Assembly: GCF_020905335.1 (NCBI RefSeq)
Contig: NZ_JAJJMN010000001.1
Location: 558,001 to 622,000, forward strand
Direction of reading: 5' to 3'
Origin: Flavobacterium lipolyticum
GTDB lineage: Bacteria; Bacteroidota; Bacteroidia; Flavobacteriales; Flavobacteriaceae
DNA length: 64,000 nt
Part shown: piece after piece, positions 61,130 through 64,000 of the stretch
Position numbering within the stretch: the first letter of the stretch is position 1
How the letters are laid out: every line of letters starts with the position of its first letter
The notes under the pieces: generated by a model
Databases searched by the model: none
What the model saw: only the letters and a program-made list of their open reading frames with translations
Told to the model about the DNA's origin: nothing
Program-made: the position numbers and the translations under genes

Positions 61130-61312
61130 TTACTTAATTTCTTTATGAACAGTTACACGTTTCAAGATTGGATTAAATTTTTTAATCTCTAATCTGTCCG
61201 GAGTATTTTTCTTGTTCTTAGTTGTTATGTATCTTGAAGTACCTGCAACACCAGAAGTCTTGTGTTCAGTACATTCTAAAATCACCTGGATTCTATTACC
61301 TTTCTTTGCCAT
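61130..61312 (-). CDS. rpmG: 50S ribosomal protein L33
   Basis: This 60-residue basic protein has the L33 core [42 protein letters not shown] and LKRVTVHKE. It lacks the CxxC pairs of zinc-type L33 and so is the zinc-free form (a single Cys in LECTEH). It lies 27 bp downstream of rpmB, as in most bacteria. Confidence 0.97.
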   Translation of the reverse strand: MAKKGNRIQVILECTEHKTSGVAGTSRYITTKNKKNTPDRLEIKKFNPILKRVTVHKEIK

Positions 61313-61339
61313 CTTGCTATATATTTATTTAGGAAAAGA

Positions 61340-61576
61340 TTATTTGATAAATCCTTCTGACTGTGCTTTTTTCAAAACAGCAGTGATTCCATTTTTATTA
61401 ATTGTTTTTATCGTAGATGCTGCTACTCTAAGAGTAATCCATCTATCTTCTTCTGGAAGATAAAAACGCTTTTTAACTAAGTTTACAGAAAACTTTCTCT
61501 TAGTTTTGTTCATAGCGTGAGAAACGTTATTTCCTACCATCGCTCTTTTACCTGTAAGGTCACAAACTCTTGACAT
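61340..61576 (-). CDS. rpmB: 50S ribosomal protein L28
   Basis: This 78-residue protein starts [32 protein letters not shown], the L28 signature, with [31 protein letters not shown]. It has no zinc motif beyond the single Cys. It is the first gene of rpmB-rpmG-DUF4295. A TTG-N20-TTTCTTTG sequence (about 61613-61643) upstream on the minus strand is a weak promoter match. Confidence 0.97.
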   Translation of the reverse strand: MSRVCDLTGKRAMVGNNVSHAMNKTKRKFSVNLVKKRFYLPEEDRWITLRVAASTIKTINKNGITAVLKKAQSEGFIK

Positions 61577-61647
61577 TATACTTTACTTTTATCGTTATTC
61601 AAAATCAGGGTGCAAAGAAAAGAAAAATAAACCATTGTAGCAAAAAA

Positions 61648-62901
61648 TTATTGCACAATTTTTAAAATTTCTTTCTTCAAAATTTCTAAACTCTTATTCA
61701 CTGCTCTATCTATCACTTTTTCACGGGGTTGACCAAAGTTGAATTCTTCTACGATTATACCCTCCGGAGTTGCCAAAGCGATAAAAACAGCTCCAATTTC
61801 AGCTTCAGAGTCTCCTTTTGTCGGTCCGGCGTTTCCGGTTGTCGCAATTGCATAATCTGTTTTCAGCATCTCCTTCACATTCAAAGCCATAGCCGACGCA
61901 ACCTCAGCACTTACTACCGAAAACTTATCAATCAAGTCCTGTGAAACCCCAAGAACATTGACCTTCGCCTCTGTTGCATAGGAAACCACACTGCCCTTAA
62001 AATAAGCAGAAGCTCCCGGAATTGCCGACAAAATGGAGGCAATTTTTCCTCCGGTAAAACTTTCGGCAGTTGAGATCGTTTTATTTTGTTTGGTTAAGAT
62101 CTTACCCACTACCGTTTCAATAGTTTCGTTATCCTCATATCCCACTATAATATCATGAATTATAGCATCTAAAGACTTTACATTTTCTTCAATTGCCGCT
62201 TCAAGCTCTTCTTTATTGGTTCCTCTGGCCGACAAACGCAAACGCACTCGCCCGGGATTGGGCAGATAGGCCAACTTGATAAATTCCGGCAGATTATTCT
62301 CCCAGTCTTCAATACGTTCTGCAACTAAACTCTCGCCCTGACCATAAGTCAAAATTGTCTTATGAATGATATACGGACGCTTGTACTCGCGAATTATTTT
62401 AGGAATTATTTCTTCTTCGACTAAATACTTCATTTCATACGGAACTCCCGGAAGCGAAACAAAAACAGTATTTTCTTTTTTCATCCACATGCCCGGAGCC
62501 GTACCCACTTTGTTGTGCAAAACGGTACATTTGGAAGGAACCAGAGCCTGATCTTTATTCAACTGCGAAATTGGGCGTTTGTAAAAACCTTCAATTAACT
62601 CCGTCACGTGAGCCAAAACTTTAGCATCCACCACCAGCTCATCCTCAAAATACTCGCAAAATGTTTTTCTTGTGACGTCGTCTTTTGTAGGCCCCAAACC
62701 ACCGGTTACAATAACCAGATCAACTTTGTTCTGCAATTGGGCAAATGTGTCTAAAATATGTTTTTTATCGTCACTTATCGAAATCATTTCATGAACTTCG
62801 ACACCAATGCGATCCAGTGATTTTGCAATAAAACCCGAGTTAGTATCTACAATCTGACCTATTAAAATTTCATCTCCAATAGTAATAATGCTTGCTTTCA
62901 T
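61648..62901 (-). CDS. cinA: CinA family nicotinamide-nucleotide amidohydrolase-type protein
   Basis: This 417-residue two-domain protein has an N-terminal MoCF-like domain (about residues 1-170: [64 protein letters not shown]) and a C-terminal CinA domain (about 255-415: [57 protein letters not shown]). CinA proteins cleave NMN to NaMN and some act on ADP-ribose; the competence name comes from Gram-positive species. It is transcribed on its own, upstream of rpmB. Confidence 0.95.
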   Translation of the reverse strand: MKASIITIGDEILIGQIVDTNSGFIAKSLDRIGVEVHEMISISDDKKHILDTFAQLQNKVDLVIVTGGLGPTKDDVTRKTFCEYFEDELVVDAKVLAHVTELIEGFYKRPISQLNKDQALVPSKCTVLHNKVGTAPGMWMKKENTVFVSLPGVPYEMKYLVEEEIIPKIIREYKRPYIIHKTILTYGQGESLVAERIEDWENNLPEFIKLAYLPNPGRVRLRLSARGTNKEELEAAIEENVKSLDAIIHDIIVGYEDNETIETVVGKILTKQNKTISTAESFTGGKIASILSAIPGASAYFKGSVVSYATEAKVNVLGVSQDLIDKFSVVSAEVASAMALNVKEMLKTDYAIATTGNAGPTKGDSEAEIGAVFIALATPEGIIVEEFNFGQPREKVIDRAVNKSLEILKKEILKIVQ

Positions 62902-63023
62902 AGCTGTGAATTATTTTTACTTATCGTAAGTCCAATTATTATAATAAAGAATATTGCTGCCGTGATTTTATACGAATGCCAGACATGGCTTGCTTTTGCA
63001 AAAAAAAGAATCAGATCAAAGAT

Positions 63024-63368
63024 TTACAGATCAAAGTCTTTTTTAATCTCTTTGATAGCTTCTTTTACCTGTAACTTAATACTCTTAAAAGTTTCGATAA
63101 TTTCTTTTTTCTTGCCTTCGGCTTTGGTCCAGGCTTCTACTTGAAGAATTTCCTCAAAAGCAACATTCAACCCCATTAAGTCCAATGTAGGTTTTATTTT
63201 ATGTGCATAAGAATAGGCATACTTATGATCCTTCTTTTTAATCCCTTCTTTGATTTGTTTTAAATCTTCAGGAACTTCAGTAACAAACAATTTAAGAATT
63301 TCATTTACAAATTCCGGATCATTGTCTGAAAGTGCATATACTTTCGAAAGGTTGTATTTTAAAGCCAT
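63024..63368 (-). CDS. Hpt domain phosphotransfer protein
   Basis: This 114-residue helical protein has an Hpt domain: NEILKLFVTEVPEDLKQIKEG, then YSYAHKIKPTLDLMGLNVAFEEI, in which the His-x-x-Lys pattern is the expected phospho-acceptor site. Such proteins relay phosphate between receiver domains. No kinase partner is next to it. It overlaps the FAH-family gene by one base (TAATG), so the two are translationally coupled. A hydrophobic stretch in the same frame follows its stop codon. Confidence 0.88.
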   Translation of the reverse strand: MALKYNLSKVYALSDNDPEFVNEILKLFVTEVPEDLKQIKEGIKKKDHKYAYSYAHKIKPTLDLMGLNVAFEEILQVEAWTKAEGKKKEIIETFKSIKLQVKEAIKEIKKDFDL

Positions 63369-63979
63369 TACTTTACTTGTATTCTGAATAATTTTTTATC
63401 TTCTAAAAAGCCTTCTAAAACGTCATTCGGCTTAACCGCAGCAACACCTTCCGGTGTTCCTGTAAAAATAATATCTCCAATTTTTAATGTAAAAAACTGC
63501 GACACATACGAAACAAGCTCATCAATTTTCCAAAGCATGAAACTCGTATTTCCTTTTTGAACGGTTTCAGAATTTTTCGTCAGCTCAAATGTAAGATTTT
63601 CCATCGAAACAAAATCACTCTTTGGTAAAAACTCTCCAATAACCGCAGAGCCATCAAAAGCTTTTGCTTTTTCCCAAGGCAATCCTTTCGCCTTTAATTT
63701 TTCCTGTAAATCTCTGGCTGTAAAGTCAATCCCAACACTAATTTCGTCATAGTACTTGTGTGCAAATTTAGGTTCGATGTATTTTCCAACCTTACTAATT
63801 TTAACAATTACTTCTAATTCGTGATGAATTTCTTCAGAAAATTCGGGGATTACGAACGGATGCTGTTTCAATAAAACTGCCGAATCCGGTTTCATAAAGA
63901 CTACCGGTTCTGCAGGACGCTCGTTTTTTAGCTCTTCAATGTGATTGGTATAATTTCTACCGATACAGATGATTTTCAT
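63368..63979 (-). CDS. Fumarylacetoacetate hydrolase (FAH) family protein
   Basis: This 203-residue FAH-fold enzyme starts MKIICIGRNYTNHIEELKNERPAEPVVFMKP. The metal ligands lie in EIHHELEVIVKI (two Glu) and SVGIDFTARDLQ (Asp). KAFDGSAVIG and KIGDIIFTGTPEGVAAVKPND close the fold. Members are hydratases, isomerases or oxaloacetate/acylpyruvate-type hydrolases; the short form resembles acylpyruvase FAHD1. It is the last complete gene and overlaps the Hpt gene by one base. Confidence 0.92.
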   Translation of the reverse strand: MKIICIGRNYTNHIEELKNERPAEPVVFMKPDSAVLLKQHPFVIPEFSEEIHHELEVIVKISKVGKYIEPKFAHKYYDEISVGIDFTARDLQEKLKAKGLPWEKAKAFDGSAVIGEFLPKSDFVSMENLTFELTKNSETVQKGNTSFMLWKIDELVSYVSQFFTLKIGDIIFTGTPEGVAAVKPNDVLEGFLEDKKLFRIQVK

Positions 63980-64000
63980 TTTTCTATAGATTCTAAGACT

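Noticed and set aside
1..64000. Prophage, integrative element or genomic island
   Set aside because: No integrase, transposase, phage structural gene, attachment site or compositional break was seen; the tRNA cluster has no adjacent integrase.

Overview
This window is a chromosomal segment of a Bacteroidota bacterium, almost certainly a Flavobacterium or close relative. The DNA is AT-rich and terminators are A/T-flanked hairpins. Genes lack obvious Shine-Dalgarno sites, and the promoters I can recognise carry the Bacteroidota -7 box TAnnTTTG. Typical lineage markers are two type IX secretion (type B sorting domain) surface proteins, a DUF4295 gene beside rpmB-rpmG, an archaeal/eukaryotic-type ProS, bacillithiol synthesis (BshC), bbp2- and FadL-type outer membrane proteins, and many lipoproteins with a Cys lipobox. 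I see no integrase, transposase, phage module, CRISPR array or rRNA operon.

Layout. 0-6.3 kb: small metabolic and unknown genes, a ClC channel/HPP membrane pair, a pRiA4b ORF3-like protein, a four-helix-bundle (23S-IVP type) gene framed by inverted repeats, and a nucleoid-associated protein. 6.3-7.8 kb: a TetR/SDR pair in which each gene has the same 24-bp palindromic operator next to a -7 box. 7.9-17.4 kb: a signalling and envelope block containing a GAF-like protein, an HD phosphohydrolase fused to a Pycsar-effector-like membrane domain, a 1244-residue lipoprotein joining a metallophosphoesterase, an atypical-kinase-like segment and an Omp85-like barrel, a lipoprotein propeller and a second kinase-like protein. 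17.5-21.6 kb: an ABC transporter and a T9SS protein.

21.7-34 kb is mostly core: typA, a PAS histidine kinase with response regulator, rpsT, three tRNA-Glu genes, proS, a low-complexity lipoprotein, a FadL-like protein, rimO and an amidase. 34-45 kb: a porin, an 880-bp stretch without genes, an aldo/keto reductase, a DUF433/DUF5615 toxin-antitoxin pair, a sialate O-acetylesterase, DUF1573, a second two-component system, an MBL hydrolase and a B12-type radical SAM protein whose coding sequence carries two in-frame copies of a short repeat. 45.5-52 kb: a 2181-residue T9SS adhesin with 18 tandem ~74-residue modules. 52-64 kb: an MFS transporter, bshC, an acyltransferase-like membrane protein, ndk, DUF721, a lipocalin-like lipoprotein, a serine hydrolase, ftsY with a 59-residue membrane protein, the rpmB-rpmG-DUF4295 cluster, cinA, an Hpt protein and an FAH-family enzyme.

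The most unusual items are the HD-PycTM fusion, the phosphoesterase/kinase-like/barrel fusion, the four-helix-bundle gene sitting between arms of a repeat that also occurs empty elsewhere, and the protein-coding repeat inside the radical SAM gene. All calls come from reading the sequence; no database search was possible.
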